A stretch of DNA of 64,000 nucleotides, from assembly GCF_022662375.1 (NCBI RefSeq), contig NZ_JAKNQL010000020.1, positions 1-64,000 on the forward strand. The letters run 5' to 3'. This document shows, in pieces, positions 33,485-42,080 of this stretch; the first letter of the stretch is position 1; each line of letters begins with the position of its first letter. The position numbers were made by a program, and so were the translations under genes. Below the pieces are notes generated by a model, which saw only the letters and a program-made list of their open reading frames with translations, was not told where the DNA came from and did no database searches. The DNA comes from Pseudomonas sp. CROZ-RG-20F-R04-15 (GTDB taxonomy: Bacteria > Pseudomonadota > Gammaproteobacteria > Pseudomonadales > Pseudomonadaceae).

Positions 33485-34849
33485 ATGTCCGCCTTCTTTG
33501 CCGAACGCGCGCTGCTGCCTAACGGATGGGCCAACAATGTACGTCTTGAGGTCAGCGCCGAGGGCCTGCTGACCCAAATCCAGGCCGATTCCACCGCAGA
33601 TGGCGCCGAACGGCTGAGCGGCCCGTTGCTGCCGGGCATGCCGAATCTGCACTCCCATGCCTTCCAGCGAGCGATGGCTGGACTGGCCGAAGTGGCCGGC
33701 AATCCGAATGACAGTTTCTGGACCTGGCGCGATTTGATGTATCGCCTCGTCGGAAAAATCAGCCCGGATCAGCTCGGCATTATCGCCCGTCAGCTGTACA
33801 TCGAAATGCTCAAGGCTGGTTACACATCCGTTGCAGAATTTCATTACGTGCACCACGACAGCAATGGCCAGCCTTATGCCGATCCCGCTGAGCTGGCGTT
33901 GCGCATCAGCCAGGCCGCAAGTGAAAGCGGCATCGGTCTGACCCTGCTGCCGGTGCTCTACAGCCACTCCGGTTTCGGTGGCCAGACGCCCAACGATGGC
34001 CAACGCCGCTTTATCAACAGCACCGAAAATTACCTGAATCTGCAATCGCGCCTGCAGCCAATTTTGGCGCAGCAAAAGGCGCAATCGCTGGGCCTGTGCT
34101 TCCACTCGTTGCGCGCGGTAACGCCGCAGCAGATCAGCGAAGTACTGGCCGCCAGCGACAAGCAATGCCCGGTGCACATCCACATCGCCGAACAGCAGAA
34201 GGAAGTCGACGACTGCCTGAGCTGGAGCGGTCGGCGTCCGCTGCAATGGCTGTATGAAAATGCCGAAGTCGATCAGCGCTGGTGCTTGGTCCACGCCACT
34301 CATGCCAACCCTGAAGAAGTCACGCTGATGGCCAAGAGTCGCGCCATTGCCGGCCTGTGTCTGACCACCGAAGCAAATCTGGGTGACGGAATTTTTCCGG
34401 CGGTGGATTTCCTCGCGCAGGGCGGGCGCATGGGCATCGGTTCCGACAGCCATGTGTCGCTGAGCGTGGTGGAGGAATTGCGTTGGCTGGAATACGGCCA
34501 GCGTCTGCGCGATCAGCGGCGTAACCGTTTGTACGGTGCGGATCAGCCGATGGTCGGGCGCACGCTGTATGACGCGGCGCTGGATGGCGGGGCACAGGCG
34601 TTGGGGCAGCCGATCGGGGCGCTGGAAGTGGGCAAGCGTGCAGACTGGATCGTGCTCGATGGCAATGACCCGTATCTGGCGACGGCCAATGGCGACGGAA
34701 TTTTGAATCGCTGGTTGTTTGCCGGTGGCGATCGTCAGGTGCGCGATGTGCTGGTCAATGGCCAGTGGGTTGTACGCGATGGGCGGCATGCCGGGGAAGA
34801 GGACAGTGCACGTGCCTTCACCCAGGTCCTGCGTGACCTTTTAGGCTGA
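33485..34849 (+). CDS. hutF: Formimidoylglutamate deiminase HutF
   Basis: A 454-residue amidohydrolase that converts formimino-glutamate to formyl-glutamate, defining the five-step histidine route with HutG. Metal and substrate motifs: NLHSHAFQRAM (about residues 54-64), FHYVHHD (118-124), HIHIAEQQKEV (about 230-240) and GIGSDSHVS (about 318-326). It is the only plus-strand hut gene, transcribed away from hutCD and followed by a REPIN. Confidence 0.96.
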   Translation: MSAFFAERALLPNGWANNVRLEVSAEGLLTQIQADSTADGAERLSGPLLPGMPNLHSHAFQRAMAGLAEVAGNPNDSFWTWRDLMYRLVGKISPDQLGIIARQLYIEMLKAGYTSVAEFHYVHHDSNGQPYADPAELALRISQAASESGIGLTLLPVLYSHSGFGGQTPNDGQRRFINSTENYLNLQSRLQPILAQQKAQSLGLCFHSLRAVTPQQISEVLAASDKQCPVHIHIAEQQKEVDDCLSWSGRRPLQWLYENAEVDQRWCLVHATHANPEEVTLMAKSRAIAGLCLTTEANLGDGIFPAVDFLAQGGRMGIGSDSHVSLSVVEELRWLEYGQRLRDQRRNRLYGADQPMVGRTLYDAALDGGAQALGQPIGALEVGKRADWIVLDGNDPYLATANGDGILNRWLFAGGDRQVRDVLVNGQWVVRDGRHAGEEDSARAFTQVLRDLLG

Positions 34850-34863
34850 CACAAAACAAAAAT

Positions 34864-34951
34864 GTGGGAGCGAGCCTGCTCGCGAAGAGGCCGTATCAGT
34901 CGACTGAAATGTTGACTGATACACCGCTTTCGCGAGCAGGCTCGCTCCCAC
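34864..34951. repeat. REPIN between hutF and blc
   Basis: Inverted REP pair GTGGGAGCGAGCCTGCTCGCGAA and inverse around a 42-nt spacer containing its own CAGTC/GACTG pairs, at a convergent junction. Confidence 0.85.
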
Positions 34952-34971
34952 ATTTTGATTGGTGGCGATGC

Positions 34972-35541
34972 TTAATTCGAGGTCTTGGCCATCTGCCGAT
35001 CTGTCGCACGCCAGATCAGTCGCGTGGTGTCATAACCCTGCTGACGCGCCTTGCTCAGCAGCTCTTCACGCACCACGCCGTTGACAGTCGGTGTGCGTGA
35101 CAGCAGCCACATGTACTTGCGACTCGAGTCGCCGACGATGGCGGTCTTGTAGTCATCGCTGACGTACAACACCCAGTATTCGCCTTTCGCCACACCCGGA
35201 ATCAGGCGTGAAAACCAGGTATCGAATTCGACCCAAAGCTTGTCGGTCTTGCCCGGCACCTGTGGATAAGCCGTGCCCTTGACCTCTTCCCACTGCCATT
35301 GCGGAGTCAGGCAGCGATTGAGCACCGCGACATTGCCGTCAGGCTTGAGGGTGTAATGGGCTTCGGATTGCGCGCAATTGCGCTGGAAGTACATCGGCAA
35401 ACGCGCCAGTTCATACCAGGTGCCCTGATAGCGCTTGAGATTGACGCTGTTGGCCGTTTTCGGTGCCAATGGGTCGACGCCGGAAGTGGCGCAGCCGGCC
35501 AGTACCAGGCCGGCAAAAAGGATCAGCAATAACCGCTTCAT
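34972..35541 (-). CDS. blc: Outer-membrane lipocalin Blc
   Basis: A 189-residue lipoprotein with a lipobox (LVLAGCA, Cys at residue 17) and the lipocalin signatures RYQGTWYELARLP, YTLKPDG and TPTVNGVVREELL. Bacterial lipocalins bind fatty acids or lysophospholipids at the outer membrane. The gene order with the small lipoprotein upstream is conserved in pseudomonads (PA5107-5108). Confidence 0.93.
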   Translation of the reverse strand: MKRLLLILFAGLVLAGCATSGVDPLAPKTANSVNLKRYQGTWYELARLPMYFQRNCAQSEAHYTLKPDGNVAVLNRCLTPQWQWEEVKGTAYPQVPGKTDKLWVEFDTWFSRLIPGVAKGEYWVLYVSDDYKTAIVGDSSRKYMWLLSRTPTVNGVVREELLSKARQQGYDTTRLIWRATDRQMAKTSN

Positions 35542-35571
35542 TTTTTTTCTCCGTGGGCGCGAAGCCCCGGT

Positions 35572-35826
35572 TTACTTCAGGCCTTGGCCGGAAAACATCA
35601 GCACTTTGTCACCGGCGTACTGCACGCTGATAAAGCTGTTCTTGTCGCCCCAGGTGCAACTGGACATGCCGAGCGCGCCCGAGCAATCGGTGGGCTTGCC
35701 GAGCAGAGTCTCGACTTCGGCCTTGGCCATGCCGGCCGAGAGCTTCGAATAGTTTTCCTGATTGACCTTGCTGCATGCGGCCAACAGCACGCAAAACGTC
35801 AGAAGGGCGAGAGATCGCAGCGACAT
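35572..35826 (-). CDS. Small lipoprotein next to Blc
   Basis: An 84-residue lipoprotein: signal and lipobox LLAACSKVNQENY (Cys near 18), then a mature domain with the SmpA/BLIP-like pattern YSKLSAGMAKAEVETLLGKPTDC and a short beta-rich end. The two mature cysteines (GKPTDC, SSCTWG) could pair. AGGAGTT precedes the ATG; an earlier in-frame Met lacks one. It is 30 nt upstream of blc and likely cotranscribed. Function unknown. Confidence 0.88.
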   Translation of the reverse strand: MSLRSLALLTFCVLLAACSKVNQENYSKLSAGMAKAEVETLLGKPTDCSGALGMSSCTWGDKNSFISVQYAGDKVLMFSGQGLK

Positions 35827-36108
35827 GGTGTAACTCCTGGAACGGAAGGGGGATGGCATGGCGCCAACCAGAAGCTTAGAAGAGAAAACCCCTGTCTGGT
35901 TCCCTGCCGGGCTGGCTATTTGTTACTCCGCTCGTCCGGCATTTGCCGGCAAATCAGACACTTTGTAGGGCTATTGCGCATTTCGTCGCCTTTCGCCAAA
36001 GACGCCTAATCTTTGGCGCGCCGCGGTCGAAATAAGAGCAGCGCAAAGCCCTCGGGTGTGGCAAATTGCCGCCCTTTCTTGACCAGCCCCTTCGCGGTAG
36101 TTCATTCG

Positions 36109-38001
36109 ATGACCAGAAACATGAAATTCAGCCACAAGATCTTGTTGGCGGCCGCCCTCGTGGTGGCCGTTGCGTTCGCCTGTTTCATTTTCTTCAACGA
36201 TTATCGACAGCGCGAAGCCCTGAGCAGCAGCACCGAAGCCTCGATGCAGGAATTGGGCAGCCTGACCACCAGCAACATCCAGACCTGGCTGGAAAGCCGC
36301 ATTCAGTTGCTGCAATCGCTGTCGCAGCAAGTGGCCGTCGACGGTAACGCCCCCGCCAGCCTGAAACGCATCATCGACCTGCCCGCCTACACCGGCAATT
36401 TCCAGCTCAGCTACTTCGGTGGCGCCGACGGCGTGATGTTCTCGGTGCCTGCCGGCAACCGCGCGCCGGACTACGATCCACGCGCCCGTGGCTGGTACAA
36501 AGCGGCCAACAGCGCGCAGCAGACCATCGTCACCGAACCGTACATCGCCGCGTCCTCGGGCAAACTGGTGATCACCGTCGCAACACCTGTTCAGCGCCAG
36601 GGCCAGATGCTCGGCGTTGCCGGTGCCGACATCGATCTGACCAGCGTCAGCGCGATCATCAACTCGCTGAACTTCGGCGGCCACGGCCATGCGTTCATCG
36701 TCAGCAGCGAGGGCAAGATCCTGATTCACCCGGACAGCAAACTGGTGCTCAAGACCCTCGCCGAGGCCTACCCGAATGGCGCGCCGAAAGTCAGTCCGGG
36801 CCTGAAAGAAGTCGAGTTCGACGGCAAGACCCAACTGATCTCCTTCACCCGCGTCAACGGCGTGCCGTCGGCGGACTGGTACGTGGCGCTGGTGCTGGAT
36901 AAAGACACCGCGTTCGCGATGCTCAGCGAATTCCGCACCTCGGCGCTGATCGCCATGGTCATTGCCGTGGTGATCATCATCGCCCTGCTCGGCATGCTGA
37001 TCCGTGTGTTGATGCAGCCGCTGCTGACCATGGGCCGCGCCATGCACGACATCGCTGAAGGTGAAGGCGACCTCACCAAACGTCTGGTGATTCATGGCAA
37101 CGACGAATTCGGCGCGCTGGGCACTTCGTTCAACCGTTTCGTCGAGCGCATTCACACCTCGATCCGCGAAGTGTCCTCGGCCACCGGCCAGGTCAACGAA
37201 GTCGCCCTGCGCGTGGTCGCGGCCTCGAACTCGTCCATGTACAACTCCGACCAGCAAGCCACCCGCACCAACAGCGTTGCTGCGGCGATCAACCAACTGG
37301 GCGCCGCCGCGCAGGAAATCGCCCAGAACGCCGCCCTCGCCTCGCAGCATTCCAGCGACGCGCGCAGCCTCGCGGTCGACGGTCAGCAGGTTGTGGATAA
37401 AACCATTCAAGCCATGCAGCAGTTGTCGGCGAAGATCAGTGATTCGTGCGGCAACATCGAAACCCTGAACAGCAACACGGTGAACATCGGTCAGATTCTT
37501 GAAGTGATCACCAGCATTTCCCAGCAGACCAACTTGCTCGCACTTAACGCCGCGATTGAAGCGGCGCGTGCCGGTGAAGCCGGTCGTGGTTTCGCGGTGG
37601 TCGCGGACGAAGTGCGCAACTTGGCGCACCGCACTCAGGATTCGGCGCAGCAGGTGCAGAAGATGATCGAAGAGCTGCAAGTCGGCGCACGCCAGGCCGT
37701 CAACATCATGACCGAGAGCCAGCGTGAGAGCGAAAGCAGCGTCGGCATCGCCAACCAGGCCGGCGAGCGCCTGGGCAGCGTGACTCAGCGCATCGGCGAG
37801 ATCGACGGGATGAACCAGTCGGTGGCGACGGCGACGGAAGAGCAGACCGCTGTGGTCGAGTCGATCAATGTCGATATCAACGAGATCAACACGCTGAATC
37901 AGGAAGGTGTGGAGAACTTGCAGGCAACGTTGCGCGCGTGCTCGGATCTGGAGCAGCAGGCGGCGCGGTTGAAGCAGTTGGTGGGTAGTTTCCGCATTTA
38001 A
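36109..38001 (+). CDS. Methyl-accepting chemotaxis protein with dCache sensor
   Basis: A 630-residue receptor: membrane helix about 8-28, double-Cache periplasmic domain about 35-275, second helix about 280-305, HAMP, then the signalling coiled coil with tip near residue 471 (QQTNLLALNAAIEAARAGE). The Cache pocket has YDPRARGWY near 121 and a downstream Asp in GADIDL, matching the Tyr/Arg/Trp/Tyr/Asp pattern of amino-acid-binding dCache receptors such as PctA; amino acid sensing is inferred. The start could equally be the ATG four codons later; neither has a strong ribosome site. Confidence 0.88.
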   Translation: MTRNMKFSHKILLAAALVVAVAFACFIFFNDYRQREALSSSTEASMQELGSLTTSNIQTWLESRIQLLQSLSQQVAVDGNAPASLKRIIDLPAYTGNFQLSYFGGADGVMFSVPAGNRAPDYDPRARGWYKAANSAQQTIVTEPYIAASSGKLVITVATPVQRQGQMLGVAGADIDLTSVSAIINSLNFGGHGHAFIVSSEGKILIHPDSKLVLKTLAEAYPNGAPKVSPGLKEVEFDGKTQLISFTRVNGVPSADWYVALVLDKDTAFAMLSEFRTSALIAMVIAVVIIIALLGMLIRVLMQPLLTMGRAMHDIAEGEGDLTKRLVIHGNDEFGALGTSFNRFVERIHTSIREVSSATGQVNEVALRVVAASNSSMYNSDQQATRTNSVAAAINQLGAAAQEIAQNAALASQHSSDARSLAVDGQQVVDKTIQAMQQLSAKISDSCGNIETLNSNTVNIGQILEVITSISQQTNLLALNAAIEAARAGEAGRGFAVVADEVRNLAHRTQDSAQQVQKMIEELQVGARQAVNIMTESQRESESSVGIANQAGERLGSVTQRIGEIDGMNQSVATATEEQTAVVESINVDINEINTLNQEGVENLQATLRACSDLEQQAARLKQLVGSFRI

Positions 38002-38020
38002 GCGGTGCTGCTTCTGGCCC

Positions 38021-38098
38021 CTTCGCGAGCAAGCTCGCTCCTACAATGGTTCTGTATCGTTCACAGATCCACAAGGAGCGAGTTTTCTCGCGAAGGCG
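38021..38098. repeat. Decayed REPIN
   Basis: CCTTCGCGAGCAAGCTCGCTCCTAC and an inverse unit GGAGCGAGTTTTCTCGCGAAGG. Both units differ from the window consensus, suggesting an older copy or a different subtype. Confidence 0.7.
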
Positions 38099-38166
38099 AC
38101 ATCAGAGACGAAGAAATGTGGAAATTGGAACACGTTGGTCAGCTCGCACTGACGCTGGACTGAATT

Positions 38167-38184
38167 AGGACTAAACTCAGTCCT
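38167..38184. promoter_or_regulatory. Operator-like palindrome upstream of antitoxin gene
   Basis: AGGACT-AAACTC-AGTCCT lies 24 nt before the antitoxin ATG, where autorepressing Phd/YefM-type antitoxins bind. Confidence 0.6.
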
Positions 38185-38207
38185 GTTCAATTTGGCGGGG
38201 TTCAATC

Positions 38208-38480
38208 ATGAAGCTTTCATCGCAAATCAAACCGATCAGTTACCTGAAAAGCCACACGGCCGAAATCGTCAAATCAATCACAGAAAGTCGCGAGCCGCTG
38301 GTAATCACTCAAAACGGTGAAGCCAAGCTAGTGGTTATGGATGTGAAAAGCTTTGAAGAGCAAGAAGGCACAATGGCTTTGCTGAAACTGTTGGCGATGG
38401 GTAATCGGGAGATCGAAGAAGGCAAGTTCAGTGATGCTGAAGATGTGTTTGCCGAAATGGACAAGGCCGATCATCAATGA
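38208..38480 (+). CDS. Phd/YefM-family antitoxin
   Basis: A 90-residue protein with the Phd/YefM N-terminal DNA-binding fold (ISYLKSHTAEIVKSITESREPLVITQNGEAKLVVMDVKSFEE) and an acidic C-terminal helix that would wrap the toxin. It precedes the toxin gene with a 4-nt overlap and is lower in GC than its neighbours. It probably represses its own operon through the palindrome upstream. Confidence 0.88.
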   Translation: MKLSSQIKPISYLKSHTAEIVKSITESREPLVITQNGEAKLVVMDVKSFEEQEGTMALLKLLAMGNREIEEGKFSDAEDVFAEMDKADHQ

Positions 38481-38809
38481 GTTTAAAGGTCGTTATTCTC
38501 CAGTCCGCACAAGCAGATCTCAAAGAACTTCGCACCTACCTCGTCAGACAGTTCTCATTGCAAATTTGGCAAAGCACTTATGCCGATCTCAAGACTGCGA
38601 TTCTCGGCCTCGCCGATCTGCCCTATTCAGGATCAATCCCCGAAGAAATCGAGAAGCTCAATCTCGGCCAATACCGCCAGATTGTTTTGGGAATGAACCG
38701 GATTATTTATGAGGTGCGAGAAAAAACGGTTTTCATCCATATCATTGTCGATACGCGAAAAAGCCTGCCGGCACTGTTGATGAAACGGCTTCTACGAGGC
38801 AATCCTTGA
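38477..38809 (+). CDS. ParE/RelE-family toxin
   Basis: A 110-residue protein with the ParE/RelE superfamily pattern: N-terminal helices (SAQADLKELRTYLVRQF), the LPYSGSIPEEIEKLNLGQYRQIVLGMNRIIYEV strand core and VFIHIIVDTRKSL at the end. Such toxins poison gyrase (ParE) or cut ribosome-bound mRNA (RelE); sequence alone does not decide, though I lean to ParE. The ATG overlaps the antitoxin stop. It ends 1 nt before the convergent DUF924 gene. Confidence 0.88.
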   Translation: MSLKVVILQSAQADLKELRTYLVRQFSLQIWQSTYADLKTAILGLADLPYSGSIPEEIEKLNLGQYRQIVLGMNRIIYEVREKTVFIHIIVDTRKSLPALLMKRLLRGNP

Positions 38810-38810
38810 T

Positions 38811-39413
38811 TTAGAACCGTGATCCAGGCTCACCGAGAAACACCAACTCCTCCGCCGTAGACTCCCGCCCCAACACCGCATTGCGATGCGGAAAGCGGCC
38901 AAACCGCGCGATCACTTTCTGATGCCGCTCGGCATAATCCAGATTGTCGGCAAACACCGCCCGCTCACCTTCCGGCTGTTCAGCCACCAGTTCTATAAAC
39001 CTGGAAACCGCTTCGTTCTGCACCGCGAGGTTTTCGCAGTGTTCGAACACCAGATAAATAAACACACGCTGAATCGGCTTCAACTGCCGATCAAAATCCG
39101 CCGCAATGCCTTGAGCGACGAGTTTCTGCGCGCGCAGATCACCGGAAAATGCTTTTGGAGTATCGCGAAAGATCATTCTCGGCAGTTGATCGAGCAGGAG
39201 CACTAGCGCCAGCCAGCCTTCGGGACGTTGCGTCCACTCGGTCAATTCGCCGGCCAAGGCCTGATCGACAAAGACCCCGAAACGCTCACGCGCTTCGAGG
39301 TCCTGGCTGTCTCGCTTGCCAAACCACAACTTGCCCTTGTCAGCCGATATCTCGTCGGGAGATTCGGCATGTCCGAACCACCAATCGAGCAACGGCTGCC
39401 AGGGCGCGGTCAT
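38811..39413 (-). CDS. DUF924 family protein
   Basis: A 200-residue all-helical protein with the family motifs WWFG near the start, WFGKRDSQDLEARERFG, LALVLLLDQLPRMIFRDTPKAFSGD and FIYLVFEHCENL..Q. The fold is TPR-like; no activity is assigned. It starts 3 nt downstream of the fbp stop on the same strand, so it is probably cotranscribed with fbp. Confidence 0.92.
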   Translation of the reverse strand: MTAPWQPLLDWWFGHAESPDEISADKGKLWFGKRDSQDLEARERFGVFVDQALAGELTEWTQRPEGWLALVLLLDQLPRMIFRDTPKAFSGDLRAQKLVAQGIAADFDRQLKPIQRVFIYLVFEHCENLAVQNEAVSRFIELVAEQPEGERAVFADNLDYAERHQKVIARFGRFPHRNAVLGRESTAEELVFLGEPGSRF

Positions 39414-39416
39414 GGT

Positions 39417-40427
39417 TTATTCCTTGTGGTAGGCCGTCGCGCGTGCGACTTCTTCTTTCGAGCCGAGGAACACCGCTACGCGCTGGTGCAGGCCTTCTGG
39501 CTGAATGTCGAGAATGCGCTGGTGACCGTCGGTGGACGCGCCGCCCGCTTGTTCCACCAGGAACGACATCGGGTTGGCTTCGTACATCAGACGCAGTTTG
39601 CCTGGCTTGGATGGCTCACGGCTGTCGCGCGGGTACATGAACAGACCGCCACGGGTCAGGATGCGGTGTACGTCGGCAACCATCGCCGCGACCCAACGCA
39701 TGTTGTAGTTCTTTTTCAGCGGACCCTCTTCACCGGCCAGCAGCTCGCCCACGTAGCGTTGTACCGGAGCTTCCCAGTGACGCTGGTTGGACATGTTGAT
39801 GGCGAATTCCTGGGTCGATTCAGGAATGGTGATGTTTTCGTGAGTCAGCACGAAGCTGCCCATTTCACGGTCGAGGGTGAAGCCTTTGACGCCGTCGCCC
39901 AAGGTCAGGATCAGCATGGTCTGTGGACCGTAGATCGCGTAACCGGCGGCAACCTGTTGGGTGCCTGGCTGCAGGAACGCTTTCTCGTTCAGCGGCTCGT
40001 TCTGGCTCAGGTATTCGTTCGGGCAACGCAGTACCGAGAAGATGGTGCCGACCGGGGCGTTGATGTCGATGTTCGACGAACCGTCCAGTGGGTCGAATAC
40101 CAGCAGGTACGCGCCTTTCGGGTATTTGCCCGGGATCTGGTAGGCATTGTCCATTTCTTCGGACGCCATGCCGGCCAGGTGACCGCCCCATTCGTTGGCT
40201 TCGAGCAGGATCTCGTTGGAGATCACGTCGAGCTTCTTCTGCACTTCGCCTTGCACGTTTTCGGTGCCCATGCTGCCCAGAACACCACCCAGGGCGCCTT
40301 TGGACACGGCGTGGTTGATCTCCTTGCAGGCACGCGCCACCACTTCGATCAGGAAACGCAGATCGGCAGGAGTGTTATTGCTGCGGGTCTGCTCAATCAA
40401 ATAGCGACTCAGGGTAACGCGGGACAT
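39417..40427 (-). CDS. fbp: Fructose-1,6-bisphosphatase class I
   Basis: A 336-residue gluconeogenic phosphatase. The metal/substrate loop DPLDGSSNIDIN (about residues 115-126), the GTIFSVL strand and KLRLMYEANPMSFLVEQAGG near the C-terminus are diagnostic. Essential for growth on organic acids and amino acids, including histidine degraded by the hut genes. GGAGCC lies before the ATG. Confidence 0.96.
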   Translation of the reverse strand: MSRVTLSRYLIEQTRSNNTPADLRFLIEVVARACKEINHAVSKGALGGVLGSMGTENVQGEVQKKLDVISNEILLEANEWGGHLAGMASEEMDNAYQIPGKYPKGAYLLVFDPLDGSSNIDINAPVGTIFSVLRCPNEYLSQNEPLNEKAFLQPGTQQVAAGYAIYGPQTMLILTLGDGVKGFTLDREMGSFVLTHENITIPESTQEFAINMSNQRHWEAPVQRYVGELLAGEEGPLKKNYNMRWVAAMVADVHRILTRGGLFMYPRDSREPSKPGKLRLMYEANPMSFLVEQAGGASTDGHQRILDIQPEGLHQRVAVFLGSKEEVARATAYHKE

Positions 40428-40639
40428 GGACGGCTCCGGTGGAATGGGGGGCTAAAAACCCGCGCAGTTTACAGGGAGTCTGAAAACGTAGCGAGCGAAG
40501 ACGCCCGGTAACGTGCGTTGGGGTGTATTTGCCTGCATGAGACGTGAATGTGGGTGGAGAGTTCAGGTAGCGGGTTTAGCGTAGTTGGAAATCGGACGAA
40601 GGTGATCAGCTTGGGATATGTATTGATTGAGAAGCCGCC

Positions 40640-40698
40640 TTCGCGAGCCTGCGTCGTTCACACATCCACTGTGGGAGCGAGCCTGCTCGCGAATGGCG
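40640..40698. repeat. REPIN with a damaged left unit
   Basis: The right unit GTGGGAGCGAGCCTGCTCGCGAA is intact; the left unit reads TTCGCGAGCCTGCGTCGTTCACAC and has lost part of its stem. Confidence 0.75.
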
Positions 40699-40715
40699 CG
40701 CAGCGCCAGCCATTC

Positions 40716-42080
40716 TCAGCTGTTGGCAGGTGGCTTGCGCAATAGGCTGAACGCCATCGCCCCGAGAAAAACCACGCTCAGCAACAACACGGCCCACAAG
40801 CCGATCTTCTTCCAGTTGGTCTCAGCCACTGCCGCCGTGGTAGCCGTCGAAGTCTGCGTAACCACCGCTTCACCCTGCACCGACGCCTTCCCCAGCGCCG
40901 CCAGCTTCTCCGGTTTGAAATCCGGAATCAGCGTCGCCAACGGCAGATTCGCCGTCTTCACACTCGGGTTACCCAGCGCCAGACTGTATGGCCCCTCCCC
41001 GCGCGCAAGGAAAATCACCTGCGTCGCCCGCACCGCATATTTCAGACTCGGCGTTTGCTCGCCCAGACCACCGCCACGCTCATCCACCGTCAGCTTCAAC
41101 TGCTGCACAGTCTGCCCGTAGAGCTGCAATTCGTTCTGCACTACATCCTGATTATTCTGGGTCAAGCGATAGAGCAAGCCATTGCTCAGTTCCTGCCACG
41201 GCAGGCTGCTTTCACGTCGCCCCATCAATGTCACCGGCGCCAGACTGTTTGGCTGTTTCAGCTCAACCTGCACACGTTCAACGTTCAGCCCCATCGGCAA
41301 CTGCCAGGTGTATTCCCCGGCCTTGGTGCTGCTGCCGGCCAATGCCTGCGACCAGACCAACGGCAGCGGAACATTGCGCGGATCACTGCTTTTCAATTGT
41401 GCCGCCGTCAGGATCGGCGCCGAGTTCGGCGACTCCCACAGCAACCGCACATAACGCGCCGATTGCCCCGGCAACGTCACCTCATGCTGCTCGATGCGCT
41501 CATCGGAAAAGGTCAGCCGTGCCACCTGCCCTTCGCCCCATGGCTGCCAATGTTGCAGGTCGTCACTGGCCTCGATGCTGAAGCGTTGAAAACCGTCGCG
41601 CTCGCTGGTCCAGTCGAGGATCAACTGCTGCAACGGCGCCTTGATCGCACTCGCGTCCAACAGCCAGCCGCGCAGAATCTCTTCACCCGCTTCCAACTGA
41701 CTGGACGGTTGCACTTCAACCAATGTGCCGTTGGTGGTCGCTTGCACACGCACGTTCGGCGCGCGTTCGCTGGCGTCGGCGGCGTTGTACAGCGGGAACC
41801 ACTTCACTTCGTGCAACTGGCCGTCGTCGCGGGTTTGCGCGGATTCGCGGGCCAGCGCATAGGCTTGCGGTTCGCCGGCGGCGTTGAACACGCGCAGGTC
41901 ACTGAGATCGGTCTGGCGTGCCTGCAATTGCACACTCAATGGCAATTCGAGGCGATACCACGGGCCATTGCCGCTGACCGCCAGCGGCACCTGCGTGGCG
42001 AAGTCCGCCGGTTTTTCCTGAGCGCCAGCCGCCATCACCACGGCCAACGCCAACCAACCCAGATTCAGCATACGACTCAA
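40716..42080 (-). CDS. DUF3999 family membrane-anchored protein
   Basis: A 454-residue protein with a signal peptide (LGWLALAVVMAAGAQ), a long beta-rich periplasmic part with discoidin-like repeats (for example SDLRVFNAAGEPQAYAL, ARYVRLLWESPN) and a C-terminal membrane helix (about 425-447, IGLWAVLLLSVVFLGAMAFSLL). It appears to start at a TTG with AAGGAG 7 nt before it, overlapping the DUF2339 stop by 4 nt (TTGA); an ATG three codons later is poorly spaced. The pair is probably one membrane complex; function unknown. Confidence 0.85.
   Translation of the reverse strand: MSRMLNLGWLALAVVMAAGAQEKPADFATQVPLAVSGNGPWYRLELPLSVQLQARQTDLSDLRVFNAAGEPQAYALARESAQTRDDGQLHEVKWFPLYNAADASERAPNVRVQATTNGTLVEVQPSSQLEAGEEILRGWLLDASAIKAPLQQLILDWTSERDGFQRFSIEASDDLQHWQPWGEGQVARLTFSDERIEQHEVTLPGQSARYVRLLWESPNSAPILTAAQLKSSDPRNVPLPLVWSQALAGSSTKAGEYTWQLPMGLNVERVQVELKQPNSLAPVTLMGRRESSLPWQELSNGLLYRLTQNNQDVVQNELQLYGQTVQQLKLTVDERGGGLGEQTPSLKYAVRATQVIFLARGEGPYSLALGNPSVKTANLPLATLIPDFKPEKLAALGKASVQGEAVVTQTSTATTAAVAETNWKKIGLWAVLLLSVVFLGAMAFSLLRKPPANS

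Noticed and set aside
35971..37680. 569-residue minus-strand frame opposite the second chemoreceptor gene
   Set aside because: Antisense shadow in GC-rich DNA.
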